From the NCBI RefSeq assembly GCF_008692035.1, contig NZ_VTFG01000001.1:868001-932000 (forward strand): 64,000 nucleotides of DNA, written 5' to 3'. The notes beneath the pieces were generated by a model. That model ran no database searches, had not been told where the DNA came from, and worked only from the letters and a program-made list of their open reading frames with translations. A program made the position numbers and the translations under genes. This DNA comes from Pseudomonas marginalis. GTDB taxonomy: Bacteria > Pseudomonadota > Gammaproteobacteria > Pseudomonadales > Pseudomonadaceae. Within the stretch, counting starts at the first letter, position 1. Each line of letters opens with the position of its first letter. Shown piece by piece: positions 7,484 to 16,754 of the stretch.

Positions 7484-8682
7484 GCACTGACCCCATGCAT
7501 GACGATACCCTGCTGACCCAGTTGGGACGCGACCCCGCCAGCCACGAAGGCAGCGTCAACACCCCGGTGTATCGCAGCTCGACCTTTATCTGGCCCGACA
7601 CCGGCACTCTCGAAAACCACCTGCAACAGGCCGCCGACCCGCACTATCGCGGGCATATCTACGGCCGTAACGGCAACCCCACCACCGCCGCCTTCGAAGA
7701 CGCCGTGGCGCAGCTGGAAGGCGGCTTTCGCGGGCTGATCATGCCCAGCGGGCTGGCGGCGATTGTCGGCGCGGTGCTGGCGGTGGCGCGGGCCGGCGAC
7801 CATATCCTGGTGACCGACAATTGCTATTGGCATGCGCGCCAGGTGTTCGACCAGATCCTGCCGCGCTATGGCATTGAGGCCACGTACTTCGCGCCGATGC
7901 TCGGTGCCGACATCGCCGGCTTGCTGCGCCCGAATACGCGCCTGGTGTACGCCGAAGCACCCGGTTCCAGCACCTTCGAGGTCCAGGACATTCCCGCCCT
8001 GGCCCGCGTCGCCCATGCCCACGGCGCACTGCTGATGCTCGACAACACCTGGGCCACGCCGCTGTTCTTCAAGGCGTTCGCCCACGGCGTGGACATCTCG
8101 ATTCATGCCGCCACCAAGTACCTGGTGGGCCATAGCGACGCCATGCTCGGCGTGATCGTCACCACTGAAACCCTGTATTCGACGGTGCGCGAGACCGTCC
8201 GCCAACTGGGCTATATCGCCAGCGCCGACGACGCCTACCTGGGCCTGCGTGGCCTGCGCACCCTGGGTGTACGCCTGCGCCAGCACCAGCGCTCGGCGCT
8301 CACCGTCGCGCAGTGGCTGCAACAGCGTCCCGAAGTGGCCCAGGTGCTGCACCCGGCGCTGCCGGGGACCATCGGGCACGACCTGTTCAAGCGTGACTTC
8401 CTCGGCTCCACCGGGCTGTTCGGCGTGGTCCTCAAGCCGCGCTTCGAGCCCCACACCAAGGCCTTCCTGGAAAGCCTGCGGTTATTCGCCATGGGCGCCA
8501 GCTGGGGCGGTTTCGAGAGCCTGATTCGCCAACAGCAACGCCACCCTTCGGCACAGATTGAAGCGGGCGTGCTGCTGCGCCTGCACGTGGGCCTGGAAGC
8601 GGTCGAGGACCTGCTCGCCGACCTGCAACAAGGCCTCGAACGCCTAAGCGCCACCCCCCATTCACCAAGGAGTCTGCCATGA
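7480..8682 (+). CDS. PLP-dependent cystathionine beta-lyase-like (C-S lyase) enzyme
   Basis: A 400-residue Cys/Met-metabolism PLP enzyme, the usual size for MetC-type lyases. Visible residues are YGRNGNPT (about 61-68, neighbour-subunit phosphate contacts), SGLAAI near 90, LDNTWATP with the PLP-ring Asp188, and the Schiff-base Lys213 in HAATKYLVGHSD; SWGG near 345 is the late substrate-site motif. The start at 7480 overlaps the permease stop. Such enzymes cleave cystathionine or, more broadly, cysteine S-conjugates to a thiol, pyruvate and ammonia. Next to an amino acid importer, a dipeptidase and a desulfinase-like protein, a beta-lyase acting on imported cysteine S-conjugates fits better than housekeeping methionine synthesis. 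That substrate choice is inference. Confidence 0.88.
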   Translation: MSTDPMHDDTLLTQLGRDPASHEGSVNTPVYRSSTFIWPDTGTLENHLQQAADPHYRGHIYGRNGNPTTAAFEDAVAQLEGGFRGLIMPSGLAAIVGAVLAVARAGDHILVTDNCYWHARQVFDQILPRYGIEATYFAPMLGADIAGLLRPNTRLVYAEAPGSSTFEVQDIPALARVAHAHGALLMLDNTWATPLFFKAFAHGVDISIHAATKYLVGHSDAMLGVIVTTETLYSTVRETVRQLGYIASADDAYLGLRGLRTLGVRLRQHQRSALTVAQWLQQRPEVAQVLHPALPGTIGHDLFKRDFLGSTGLFGVVLKPRFEPHTKAFLESLRLFAMGASWGGFESLIRQQQRHPSAQIEAGVLLRLHVGLEAVEDLLADLQQGLERLSATPHSPRSLP

Positions 8683-9713
8683 GCCAAACACTGCCCACCC
8701 ACTACAGCATTTGCCCGCTGCTGGTCGCGTCCAACATTGCCGTTGAACTCGGTTGGCTGGACGAGGAATACCAACGCGTCGGCGCCGACGCGATCTACCT
8801 GCGCTCACTGCCCGACAACCTCGGTTGGCTGCCGCACTTCACCCATGGCGAAGCCCGCTTGATTCGCGACGGCGGCGCGGTGCCGGCCTTGTGGGCGCGC
8901 GCCGACCAGGCCGATACGTTGCTGGTGGCCAGCACCGCCACCCAACGCGCCGGGCAGATCCTGGTGCGTGCCGACGGGCGTATCCGCCAGGTCGCCGACC
9001 TGTTCGGCAAGCGCATCGGCGTGCCGGTGAGCCGCAACACGGCGCGGGTCGATGTGCTCAAGGCGCTGGCCGAGCATGGCCTGTTCAATGCCCTGCAACT
9101 GGCCGGGCTGGAGCCGTCGCAAGTGCGCCTGATCGAGCTGGAGGATGAAGGTGACCCGCAGACCTTGCTGCCGGCCGTGCGGCCTTCGGCGTTCTGGTCG
9201 CAACTGCATGGGCTGCATGGCAAACCCGGGCATGAGGTGCAGGCCCTGGCCGAAGGCCGTGTGGATGCGCTGCATGTCGCGGCCGGGCATGTGCCGGCGC
9301 TGCTCGCCAGCGGTGAATTCACGGTAATCGAAGACCTGGAACGCTACCCGGACTGGACCCTGAAAAACCACAACGGCCCCTACGCCACCACCGTCAACCG
9401 TGCCTTTGCCGAAGAGCATCCCCAGGTGGTCGTGGCGTTCCTGCGCGCCGCGATCCGCGCCGGGCGCTGGATCAACCAGCACCGCGATGCCGCCGCCGAG
9501 CTGTTCACCCGCGTGACCTTCCTGCCGGACGCCGGGTTTATCCGCCGTGCCATCGCCGAGCTGGATTTTGTACCGAACCTGGCGCCGCAGAACCTGGCGG
9601 CCCTGGAGCTGAAGAAGGACTTCCTGGTGCAACGCGGCTTCCTGCAGAACGACTTCAGCGTGCACGAGTGGGCCCAGCCCGAGTTTCTCGCCCAAGCCCA
9701 CGCCGGGCTTTAA
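8679..9713 (+). CDS. DszB-like desulfinase (often annotated as ABC substrate-binding protein)
   Basis: A 344-residue protein of the NMT1/TauA periplasmic-binding fold but without a signal peptide, so probably cytoplasmic. Compared from memory with the Rhodococcus desulfinase DszB (2'-hydroxybiphenyl-2-sulfinate to sulfite plus 2-hydroxybiphenyl), it keeps the catalytic residues in context. Cys12 in YSICP matches DszB Cys27 in YSNCP. His53 in HFTHGE matches His60 in HFTYDQ. Arg63 lies ten residues later, as in DszB, and is followed by a Gly-Gly. The C-termini are alike too (LxxNxLxxxxxxxxxWAxPEFL). The start overlaps the lyase stop (ATGA) and a good GGAG site precedes it. A sulfinate substrate and sulfite release are proposed; a plain binding protein is the alternative. 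Confidence 0.72.
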   Translation: MSQTLPTHYSICPLLVASNIAVELGWLDEEYQRVGADAIYLRSLPDNLGWLPHFTHGEARLIRDGGAVPALWARADQADTLLVASTATQRAGQILVRADGRIRQVADLFGKRIGVPVSRNTARVDVLKALAEHGLFNALQLAGLEPSQVRLIELEDEGDPQTLLPAVRPSAFWSQLHGLHGKPGHEVQALAEGRVDALHVAAGHVPALLASGEFTVIEDLERYPDWTLKNHNGPYATTVNRAFAEEHPQVVVAFLRAAIRAGRWINQHRDAAAELFTRVTFLPDAGFIRRAIAELDFVPNLAPQNLAALELKKDFLVQRGFLQNDFSVHEWAQPEFLAQAHAGL

Positions 9714-9739
9714 CGCCACACCTTTGCCAAGGACAGACA

Positions 9740-12028
9740 ATGATTGCTCAGTACCGCAAGACCCTGCTGGCCAGCCTGCTGGTCGCCGATTCAAGCTGGG
9801 CGGCGCAGGCCGCCGATTCCACCGAACCGCAACTGAGCAAAGTCGAGGTGGTCGGTGCCCGCGTGACTGAAGCCAGCGCCGCCATTGGCGAAGACAAGAT
9901 CAGCAATACCCTGAGCATCTCGCACCAGGCGTTGCTGTCGGCGCCGGCCGGCACTTCGGGGCTGAAAATGCTCGAGGCGCTGCCCGGCTTCAACGTGCAG
10001 GTCAACGATGCGCTGGGCCTGTATGAGTTCGGCAACTCGGTATTCGTGCGCGCCTTCAACCTGCAGCAGATCGGCTTTTCCATCGACGGTGTGCCCCTGG
10101 GCCGTACCGATCAGTTCGGCGGCAGCCCGATCTATCGCTACGTCGACAATGAAAACACCGAGCGGGTCACCGCCTCCACCGGCGCGGGCGACGTGTCGCA
10201 ATCGGGCTATGCGTCCCTGGGCCCGTATGTGGATTACCAGACCAGCAACCCCACCCTCGAGCCGGGCGCCAGCCTGTCCTACACCCTCGGCAGCGACAGC
10301 CTGCGGCGCAGTTTCGTCAAGCTGCAAAGCGGCGAATACCAGGGCCTGTCGGCGTATTTCAGCCGCTCGAAAATCGACGGCGACCTGTGGCGCGGCCCCG
10401 GCACCATCGACCGTGAACACCTGGAAGCCAAGGTGCGCTATCGCTTCGGTGAACGTGACGAGGTGTGGCTGCGCGCCGTGCACAACGCGTTCTACGACTA
10501 CGACTCGCCCTACGTGAGCAGCGCCCAGTACGACGGCAGCGCCAATGACCCGTTCGGTCGCTCGGGCCGTTACTTCGCCTACCTCGGCAGCCTGCCCGAC
10601 TTACCCGAGAGCGTGCCCGGCGTGCGCTACAGCAACACCAACTACAACCAGTTCTACAAACAGGCGGTGAACCAGCGCCGCGACACCTTGTACAGCCTGG
10701 GCGGCCAGTTCGAGATCCGCCCGGACCTGCTCAACTACACCACCCTCTACTACGAGGCCAAGAAGGGCTTTGGCGTGTCCCCCGAGGCCTACGCAACTTC
10801 CCTGGCGCTGCACACTGCCGAAAACACGGTGGATGGCCTGTTTGCCCCACGGGGCGTGCAATACGGTTTGTCGTCCCTCAGCGGCCACCGCTTCGGCGGG
10901 CGCACCGGGCTGCAATGGGACATCGGCCAGCACCAGATCGACACCGGTGTGTGGGCCGAGACCGATGTGTTCAACCGCCAGCAGGCGCGCTACAACCTCA
11001 CCGACGGCAGCCCGGCCGGCGAGCCGCTGCTCAATGAGCCGGTGCACCTGCAAGGGGATTTCAGCTCCACGCGCAATTCGTTGCAGTACCACCTCAAGGA
11101 CACCTGGACCCTGCTCGACGACCGCCTGCGCCTGCAGTTCGGTTTCAAGAGCCTGCACCTCAAGTACCGCATCGAGGGCTATCGCAACGCCGGCGACTAC
11201 ATCAACGACCGCCAGCCGCGCCTGGCCACCCAGTGGAACGACGCCTTCCTGCCCCAGGCCGGGCTGGTCTACAACCTCACCGATGACACCCAGGTATTTG
11301 CTTCCTATTCGGAAAACATGGCCCTGCCCCGTGGCGCCGACGACATCTTCCGCGCGGCCAGCCCCAGCGCGCCGCCACCGGAGGCGGAGCGGGCGAAGAA
11401 CTACGAGGTGGGCTATCGCATCAACCGGCCGACCTTCAACGCGGCCTGGGCGCTGTACCGCACCGACTTCGATAACCGCCTGCAAGCCTTCGCCTCAGCC
11501 GTGCCCGGCAGCAGCCAGGTGGAAACCTACTACCAGAACGTCGGCAAAGTGCAGGCCTACGGCAGCGAGCTGAGCGGGCAATGGAAACCCCCGATCCTGG
11601 CCGACAAGGTGGTGCTCAACGGCAACCTGACCTACAACACCTCCACGTTCCGGAACGACGCCGGCGGCCTTTCGATCAAAGGCAACGAGGTGCCCGACAG
11701 CCCGCGCTGGCTTGCCCAGGCCGGGGTTACCTATGAACTGGCGCCATGGGCACTGCTGAACTTTTCGGCACGCTATATCGGCGAGCGCTACAGCAACTTC
11801 ACCAACAGTGAATCGGTGCCCGGCTACACCCTGTACAACGCCTACCTGGATCTGGGGGGCGAGCGCCTGCACTACGGCCCGCTGAAGAATGTGAAGTTAC
11901 GGTTCAATGTCGACAACCTGTTCGACAAGGATTACCTGGGCTACATCCTCACCAGCACCAGTGGCCCCGCCGTGTTCCGCCCGGGTTCGCCGCGCACCTT
12001 CCAAAGCACCTTGAGCATGGAGTTCTGA
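9740..12028 (+). CDS. TonB-dependent receptor (second in locus)
   Basis: A 762-residue outer-membrane receptor without an STN domain. A short signal peptide ends around residue 24 (AQA-A), with a TonB-box-like KVEVVGARV at about 33-41, a plug domain at about 50-170, and a barrel whose last residues (STLSMEF) end in Phe. The plug motifs are divergent (FSIDGVPLGRTDQFGGSPIYRYVDNE), as in receptors for non-siderophore ligands. The ATG at 9740 follows AAGGACAG. It sits between the desulfinase-like gene and the dipeptidase, so it probably imports a peptide-linked or sulfur-containing compound. Two different receptors in one operon suggest two related ligands or two scavenging routes. Confidence 0.9.
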   Translation: MIAQYRKTLLASLLVADSSWAAQAADSTEPQLSKVEVVGARVTEASAAIGEDKISNTLSISHQALLSAPAGTSGLKMLEALPGFNVQVNDALGLYEFGNSVFVRAFNLQQIGFSIDGVPLGRTDQFGGSPIYRYVDNENTERVTASTGAGDVSQSGYASLGPYVDYQTSNPTLEPGASLSYTLGSDSLRRSFVKLQSGEYQGLSAYFSRSKIDGDLWRGPGTIDREHLEAKVRYRFGERDEVWLRAVHNAFYDYDSPYVSSAQYDGSANDPFGRSGRYFAYLGSLPDLPESVPGVRYSNTNYNQFYKQAVNQRRDTLYSLGGQFEIRPDLLNYTTLYYEAKKGFGVSPEAYATSLALHTAENTVDGLFAPRGVQYGLSSLSGHRFGGRTGLQWDIGQHQIDTGVWAETDVFNRQQARYNLTDGSPAGEPLLNEPVHLQGDFSSTRNSLQYHLKDTWTLLDDRLRLQFGFKSLHLKYRIEGYRNAGDYINDRQPRLATQWNDAFLPQAGLVYNLTDDTQVFASYSENMALPRGADDIFRAASPSAPPPEAERAKNYEVGYRINRPTFNAAWALYRTDFDNRLQAFASAVPGSSQVETYYQNVGKVQAYGSELSGQWKPPILADKVVLNGNLTYNTSTFRNDAGGLSIKGNEVPDSPRWLAQAGVTYELAPWALLNFSARYIGERYSNFTNSESVPGYTLYNAYLDLGGERLHYGPLKNVKLRFNVDNLFDKDYLGYILTSTSGPAVFRPGSPRTFQSTLSMEF

Positions 12029-12030
12029 GC

Positions 12031-13233
12031 ATGAACAAGCGCCTGCTGCTGCTCGCCCTGCTGCCACTGCTGGCCCACGCCGACACCGCCGTCAGTCCCA
12101 CCACCCTGGCCTTGCACCAGCGCTTGCTGGTGCTGGACAGCCACCTGGATACACCGCTGACCCTGACGCGCCCCGGCTGGAACATCCTCGAGCGCCACGA
12201 CTATCGCCAGGACGGCAGCCAAGTCGACCTGCCGCGCATGCGCGAAGGCGGCCTGGATGGGGGGTTCTTCGCCGTCTACACCCCCCAGGGCCCACGCACC
12301 GAGGAAGGCCGCGCCTACGCCAGCGCCTATGGCCTGGCCACCCTCACCCGCATCCGCGATGTGATCGACCGCAACCCCGACAGCTTCGCCCTGGCCCTGA
12401 CCGCCGCCGACGCCCGGCGTATCGCGGCCCAAGGCAAGCGCGTGGTGTTTATCAGCATGGAAAACGCCGATCCACTCAGCTCCGATCCCGAGTTGCTCGA
12501 CACCTACTACCGCCAAGGCCTGCGCATGCTCGGCCTGGTGCATTTCATGAACAACGACCTGGCCGACTCGGCCACCGCGCTGCCGGAATGGAAAGGCCTG
12601 AGCCCCAAGGGCCGCGACCTGGTGCAACGAGCCAACCGCCTGGGCATCCTGCTCGACGTGTCCCACGCCAGCGACGCGGTGTTCGACCAGATGCTGGCGT
12701 TGTCCAGCGCCCCGCTCATCGCCTCCCACTCCAGCAGCCGCGCGGTCAACCCGCACCCACGCAACCTCGACGACAACCGCGTGCGCCAACTGGCGGCCAA
12801 GGGCGGGGTAATCCAGGTCAACGCCTACAGCGACTACCTGATCCCCCTCACGCCCAACCCGGATCGCAACAAAGCCATGGCCGCGCTCGGCGCACGCTTC
12901 CACAACCTTGCCGCCCTCAGCCCGGAACAGGTCAAGGCGCTCTATCAGGAACGCGACAGCCTCAACCAGCGCTTCGCCCAACCCAAGGCCAGCCTCGATG
13001 TGTTCATGAAGCACCTGTTGCACCTGCTGGAAGTGGCCGGCCCGGACCACGTCGGTATCGGCGCCGACTGGGACGGCGGCGGTGGCGTAAGCGGGCTGGA
13101 CGATGTGAGCCAGTTGCCGGTGATTACCCAGCGGTTGCTGGATGCCGGGTATAGCGAGCAGCAGGTGGCGAATATCTGGAGCGGGAATCTGCTGCGGGTG
13201 TTACAGGCGGCGCAGGATCAGCGGCGGCCATAG
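12031..13233 (+). CDS. Periplasmic membrane-dipeptidase family (M19) peptidase
   Basis: A 400-residue zinc dipeptidase of the renal dipeptidase family with a cleavable signal peptide (about 17 residues, ending AHA-D). The di-zinc ligands are visible: His38 and Asp40 in LDSHLDTP, Glu144 in SMENAD, His212 in DVSHAS and His233 in ASHSSSRA, plus the late GIGADWDGGG with its conserved Asp. Members hydrolyse dipeptides including cysteinyl-glycine conjugates, cystinyl-bis-glycine and D-amino acid dipeptides. It is the last gene of the operon, two bases after the receptor stop and followed by a strong terminator. In context it would cut a Cys-Gly S-conjugate in the periplasm so the ABC system can import the cysteine conjugate. 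Confidence 0.88.
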   Translation: MNKRLLLLALLPLLAHADTAVSPTTLALHQRLLVLDSHLDTPLTLTRPGWNILERHDYRQDGSQVDLPRMREGGLDGGFFAVYTPQGPRTEEGRAYASAYGLATLTRIRDVIDRNPDSFALALTAADARRIAAQGKRVVFISMENADPLSSDPELLDTYYRQGLRMLGLVHFMNNDLADSATALPEWKGLSPKGRDLVQRANRLGILLDVSHASDAVFDQMLALSSAPLIASHSSSRAVNPHPRNLDDNRVRQLAAKGGVIQVNAYSDYLIPLTPNPDRNKAMAALGARFHNLAALSPEQVKALYQERDSLNQRFAQPKASLDVFMKHLLHLLEVAGPDHVGIGADWDGGGGVSGLDDVSQLPVITQRLLDAGYSEQQVANIWSGNLLRVLQAAQDQRRP

Positions 13234-13259
13234 TTCAACGCCCGGGTATCCAACCTCTT

Positions 13260-13288
13260 GGAAAAAGCCGCCTTGGGCGGCTTTTTCC
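13260..13288 (+). terminator. Rho-independent terminator of the organosulfur operon
   Basis: A perfect 13-bp stem (13260-13272 with 13276-13288) with a TTG loop. The arms carry GCCGCC/GGCGGC cores and A5/T5 tails, so the U-rich end is built into the stem. It begins 26 bp after the dipeptidase stop. Confidence 0.9.
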
Positions 13289-13308
13289 AGCCCCCTTCGT
13301 CCTACGAC

Positions 13309-13337
13309 TTGAGAGCAACGTGTGATAACGGTAGATT
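13309..13337 (+). promoter_or_regulatory. Candidate sigma-70 promoter for the STAND NTPase gene
   Basis: TTGAGA (13309-13314) and TAGATT (13332-13337) are 17 bp apart, a good match to -35/-10 elements. The predicted transcript starts near 13344, about 48 bases upstream of the ATG at 13392, which has an AAGGATG-type ribosome-binding site. Because an operon terminator lies just upstream, the NTPase gene needs its own promoter. Confidence 0.5.
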
Positions 13338-13391
13338 CGCCTCGCTTACAGAGTCGAAACACACCCTATTTTTCAAGGATGAAGGCGTTCT

Positions 13392-16300
13392 ATGGATCAC
13401 CAGAAGTTGCTGCTTGAAGTCAAAGACGAATTCATCTGGTTGGTGAAGAATGTCGAAGCCAGCACGGCAATGGGTCTGTTCGACGTCCACAGGATCTCAG
13501 AAAAAGTCGTTCTGCCCCTATTCCAAACCATCATGGGCTGGCCGGACCTGCGTAACCTCAACGAAGAGAAAGAGGACTACCCAGCCATCGACCTGGGGGA
13601 TGAGGTCAAACAGATCGGCATCCAAATATCTGGCACCACCACCCTGACAAAAGTAAAGAACACACTGGCAAAGTTCTTGAACCACGACCTGGACAAAACC
13701 TACACACGGGTCATCGTCTATGTGCTGACCAATAAACAGCAAAGCTATTTTCAAAAGGCTATTGATGAAGTGGTGGGAAGCCGGCTGGCATTCAATGCCA
13801 AGACGGATATTCTCGACTACACCGACCTGCTGAAAAAGGCTGCCAAGCTAACGCCAGAACCGCTTCTGGTGGTGTGGAAGATACTTAAAAGTTATCGCCA
13901 TGCTGAAGACCCCGCGCACCGTCCCGTTTGGTTGCTCAGGACTGAAGTCTCCCAAGAGGAAATCCCGCCGTTCACTCCCCGCTGGTTGTTTTTCGCCGAA
14001 CGTAAGATTCCGCTGCTGGGGCGTGGCGGTGACTTGGACGTACTGGCGGACTTCATGGAAAGCCCGTCGCCATTCAGTTGGTGGACGCTGTGTGGTCCCG
14101 CGGGAATTGGCAAGACGCGCTTGGCCCATGAACTTGAGCTCAAGTACAAAGATAACTGGTATTGCGGCTTCACCGACGCGAAAAACCTACCGACCGTCGA
14201 GCAACTTCAACAATTGCAACGCCCCACTCTGCTGGTGTTCGATTATGCGGCACGGGACTCTGAAGCGCTCAAGGCATTGTTAAGAATGTGCTGCGCACTG
14301 GGCGATAGCCTGAGTTCGAAGTTGCGTGTGTTACTGCTTGAGCGAGAAGCAAATGAAAACGCAGACTGGTGGAAAGAGCTGGTCCTCACTGAAAGCACCA
14401 CCGCGACATTGATTAGAAACAATCAGTACCAGGCGCCGCGCGAACTGACCGCGCTGAGTGCACAGGCTGGCGAGATATTACGGGCCTGGCTAGAAGCCGG
14501 AGCACCAGCGGTCGTGGAGCAACTGCCACCGCCGTCCTCACCGTTCTGGACGCAGGTCATGCACGTCAGCGAAGGCCGTCCTTTGTTGATTGCGCTGATT
14601 GCAGGGGCGTTCAGCCGAGCGCCAAATGATACTCACGTGCCCGCCTTGCGCGAGTTGCTGCTGCCGGTGCTGCAACGTGAGGCGCAGCGCTGGAAAACCA
14701 GATGCAATGACACAGGTCTGTTTCCAAGGCTCGTGCAGTTGCTCGCAGTGGCCACTCTTATTCGCGGCCTGGATATCCTCCAGGAGGATCACCGGGTACT
14801 TGTTCGAACCGGCGATGATGAGTCGGACTACCTGCTGGTCAAAGACCCCAAGACCCAGACATATCGGATCCCCACCGTCGAAGACTTGAGACAGCATGAG
14901 CACATCTTCGAACTGTTGAGCACACAACAGCAACAACTCTGGGATGACCTTGCGCAGCTGATTCCTGCAACACAGTTAGCGCCGACTACCAAAGCAGCCT
15001 TAGAGGTCTGCCCTCCGAGAGGCATCCTGCAGCCCGACCTGATCGGCGAGTTCTTTATCGATGAATTGTGGCGCCCTCAAATGCAGTTCGCGCCCGCTAC
15101 CGCACTGCCGACTCTAACCGACGCCTCGCTTGAGGCTATCTTGAGTTCGGCATGGACTCTCCACCCTTACAACCTGCTCGAAACCCTGGATGCGTTGAAA
15201 AAAACCACGATCTGCCTCCCAGGATATCTGCGTCTACTCGACATGCTGACGGCGGTCGCCTGTAAGGTGCCGACAACTCATAAGTTTGCGCTGAGCCTAC
15301 TCGCACGGCTGCTTTATAACGCGATGATCAAACTCGGCACGCAAAAACCGTCTGCGGCGCAAATCAATCGTACTTGCGAGCTATTATCCAGGCTGGCACA
15401 ACACTTCCCCGCCGATCGAGAAGTGGCGTACCGGCAGCTCAAAGCGCTTATGCACCTGATCGTTGACCCAGTCAAGAAACAAGTCGACGTAGCGCGTGCG
15501 CGCGCAGTCAATCTGGAAGCCAGGCAGTTCGTCACCGAAGTCATAGAACATCCAGACGACAAGTTTGAGCTCTTCTGGGGGGACGCTATTGTGAACGTTG
15601 CCATGGCAGCTATACAAAACCACCATGAAGAGATGCTGGCTGAGGCGCTGGTTTCTGCCCAAATCCTCCAAACGAATTTTGGCGCTTCCTCTGAGCTGAA
15701 CACACTCCTGGCGCGTCTTTACAAAGAAGTCGCCAAGTACCTTAGTGAGCCCTTGGGCGATACTTACTCGCTAAGTAGCCAACTGATCCCGCTGGCCAAA
15801 CGCTGCCTTCCTTTGCTGGCACCACAGGTGGGACAGGGCATTGAACAAGGAAACCTGGACCAGCCTTTCCACGTCAGTTCAACTTGGGCATTGGTCAATA
15901 TCATGTACGCATACGCGAAACTAAAAACGCCAGCAAAGGTACTCGAACTGCATCCTGAAATAGAACGCTACGTCGCACGGGTCAGCGACCCGGCAGTCGC
16001 AATCGCCATGGAGGCCAAAGCGGTATTCAACGCGCAGACTGCGCGACTGCTTGAAAATGACCTACGAAGCGCTTTAGCCCTGGCGAGTCAAATCCAAGTG
16101 GTATTCAACGTGTCTTATTCGAATGAAGCAGGCCAGGCGCACTTGTCACTATGGGGACGAAGCCTCAGCCTCACGCTGGCAGCACGCGACTGCGAGGGTT
16201 TTCTCGGCAACTGCGAAAAACTTTTCACTCTCTGCCCGCTACTCAGTGACGATGACGGCGTGGTGTGGATGCTTGCCCAAAACCTGCAGCTAATTCGTGA

Positions 16301-16703
16301 AGGTATAGCTGTACTGTCTATCGAGCAAATTTGCCTTGCAAAATTTACCCGGCATTTATCGGCCTTTGGCAGCCAAACAGGACGTTGCACGAACCTCTTT
16401 TTTGCGAACACCTTGACCCTCGCCTGTAAAGACTTCAACAACAAGAAAGACGATCTCCGAAATCTTGAGCAATTGTTCCTATTCGTCAAAAAACGGCTTG
16501 AGTTCGACGAGCTGTCCGAGTGTCTGTACGCTGCGTTGTTTGATTACTGGATATCCAAGGGCAAACCCGCATCAATTGCGTTGTTTGGGTGTTGTGAAAT
16601 CTCCAGCGGTGTAGACAGCAACCTTCGTATACGCATCACGGCTGATGATCTGTCAGTGCTGAGTGACAAGACAATGAAGTTCATCTCGCTAGCAAATCCA
16701 TAA
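13392..16703 (+). CDS. Large STAND-type NTPase with N-terminal SMEK/nuclease-like domain, candidate anti-phage protein
   Basis: A 1,103-residue single-gene unit. Residues 1-165 resemble the SMEK domain seen on prokaryotic defence NTPases: a helical start, then a PD-(D/E)xK-like core with Asp67 (PAIDLGD), the strand IGIQIS (Gln78) and Lys87/Lys89. A P-loop NTPase follows, with Walker A GPAGIGKT at 235-242 and Walker B LLVFDY with Asp284. The remaining 700 or so residues are helical and could be TPR/HEAT-like sensor repeats. Base composition is visibly less GC-rich than both flanks, and the gene stands alone between a terminator and a convergent efflux operon, which suggests acquisition. Sensing a phage product and activating the N-terminal effector is the family model, not something shown here. 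Confidence 0.75.
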   Translation: MDHQKLLLEVKDEFIWLVKNVEASTAMGLFDVHRISEKVVLPLFQTIMGWPDLRNLNEEKEDYPAIDLGDEVKQIGIQISGTTTLTKVKNTLAKFLNHDLDKTYTRVIVYVLTNKQQSYFQKAIDEVVGSRLAFNAKTDILDYTDLLKKAAKLTPEPLLVVWKILKSYRHAEDPAHRPVWLLRTEVSQEEIPPFTPRWLFFAERKIPLLGRGGDLDVLADFMESPSPFSWWTLCGPAGIGKTRLAHELELKYKDNWYCGFTDAKNLPTVEQLQQLQRPTLLVFDYAARDSEALKALLRMCCALGDSLSSKLRVLLLEREANENADWWKELVLTESTTATLIRNNQYQAPRELTALSAQAGEILRAWLEAGAPAVVEQLPPPSSPFWTQVMHVSEGRPLLIALIAGAFSRAPNDTHVPALRELLLPVLQREAQRWKTRCNDTGLFPRLVQLLAVATLIRGLDILQEDHRVLVRTGDDESDYLLVKDPKTQTYRIPTVEDLRQHEHIFELLSTQQQQLWDDLAQLIPATQLAPTTKAALEVCPPRGILQPDLIGEFFIDELWRPQMQFAPATALPTLTDASLEAILSSAWTLHPYNLLETLDALKKTTICLPGYLRLLDMLTAVACKVPTTHKFALSLLARLLYNAMIKLGTQKPSAAQINRTCELLSRLAQHFPADREVAYRQLKALMHLIVDPVKKQVDVARARAVNLEARQFVTEVIEHPDDKFELFWGDAIVNVAMAAIQNHHEEMLAEALVSAQILQTNFGASSELNTLLARLYKEVAKYLSEPLGDTYSLSSQLIPLAKRCLPLLAPQVGQGIEQGNLDQPFHVSSTWALVNIMYAYAKLKTPAKVLELHPEIERYVARVSDPAVAIAMEAKAVFNAQTARLLENDLRSALALASQIQVVFNVSYSNEAGQAHLSLWGRSLSLTLAARDCEGFLGNCEKLFTLCPLLSDDDGVVWMLAQNLQLIREGIAVLSIEQICLAKFTRHLSAFGSQTGRCTNLFFANTLTLACKDFNNKKDDLRNLEQLFLFVKKRLEFDELSECLYAALFDYWISKGKPASIALFGCCEISSGVDSNLRIRITADDLSVLSDKTMKFISLANP

Positions 16704-16754
16704 CGCGCTTCCAAAACCGTTCGACGCTGAACTGCTGTACAGACTTCGCCATAT

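Noticed and set aside
12031..13050. Long frames on the minus strand through the dipeptidase gene
   Set aside because: They have no start signals or domains, while the plus-strand gene has all M19 zinc ligands.
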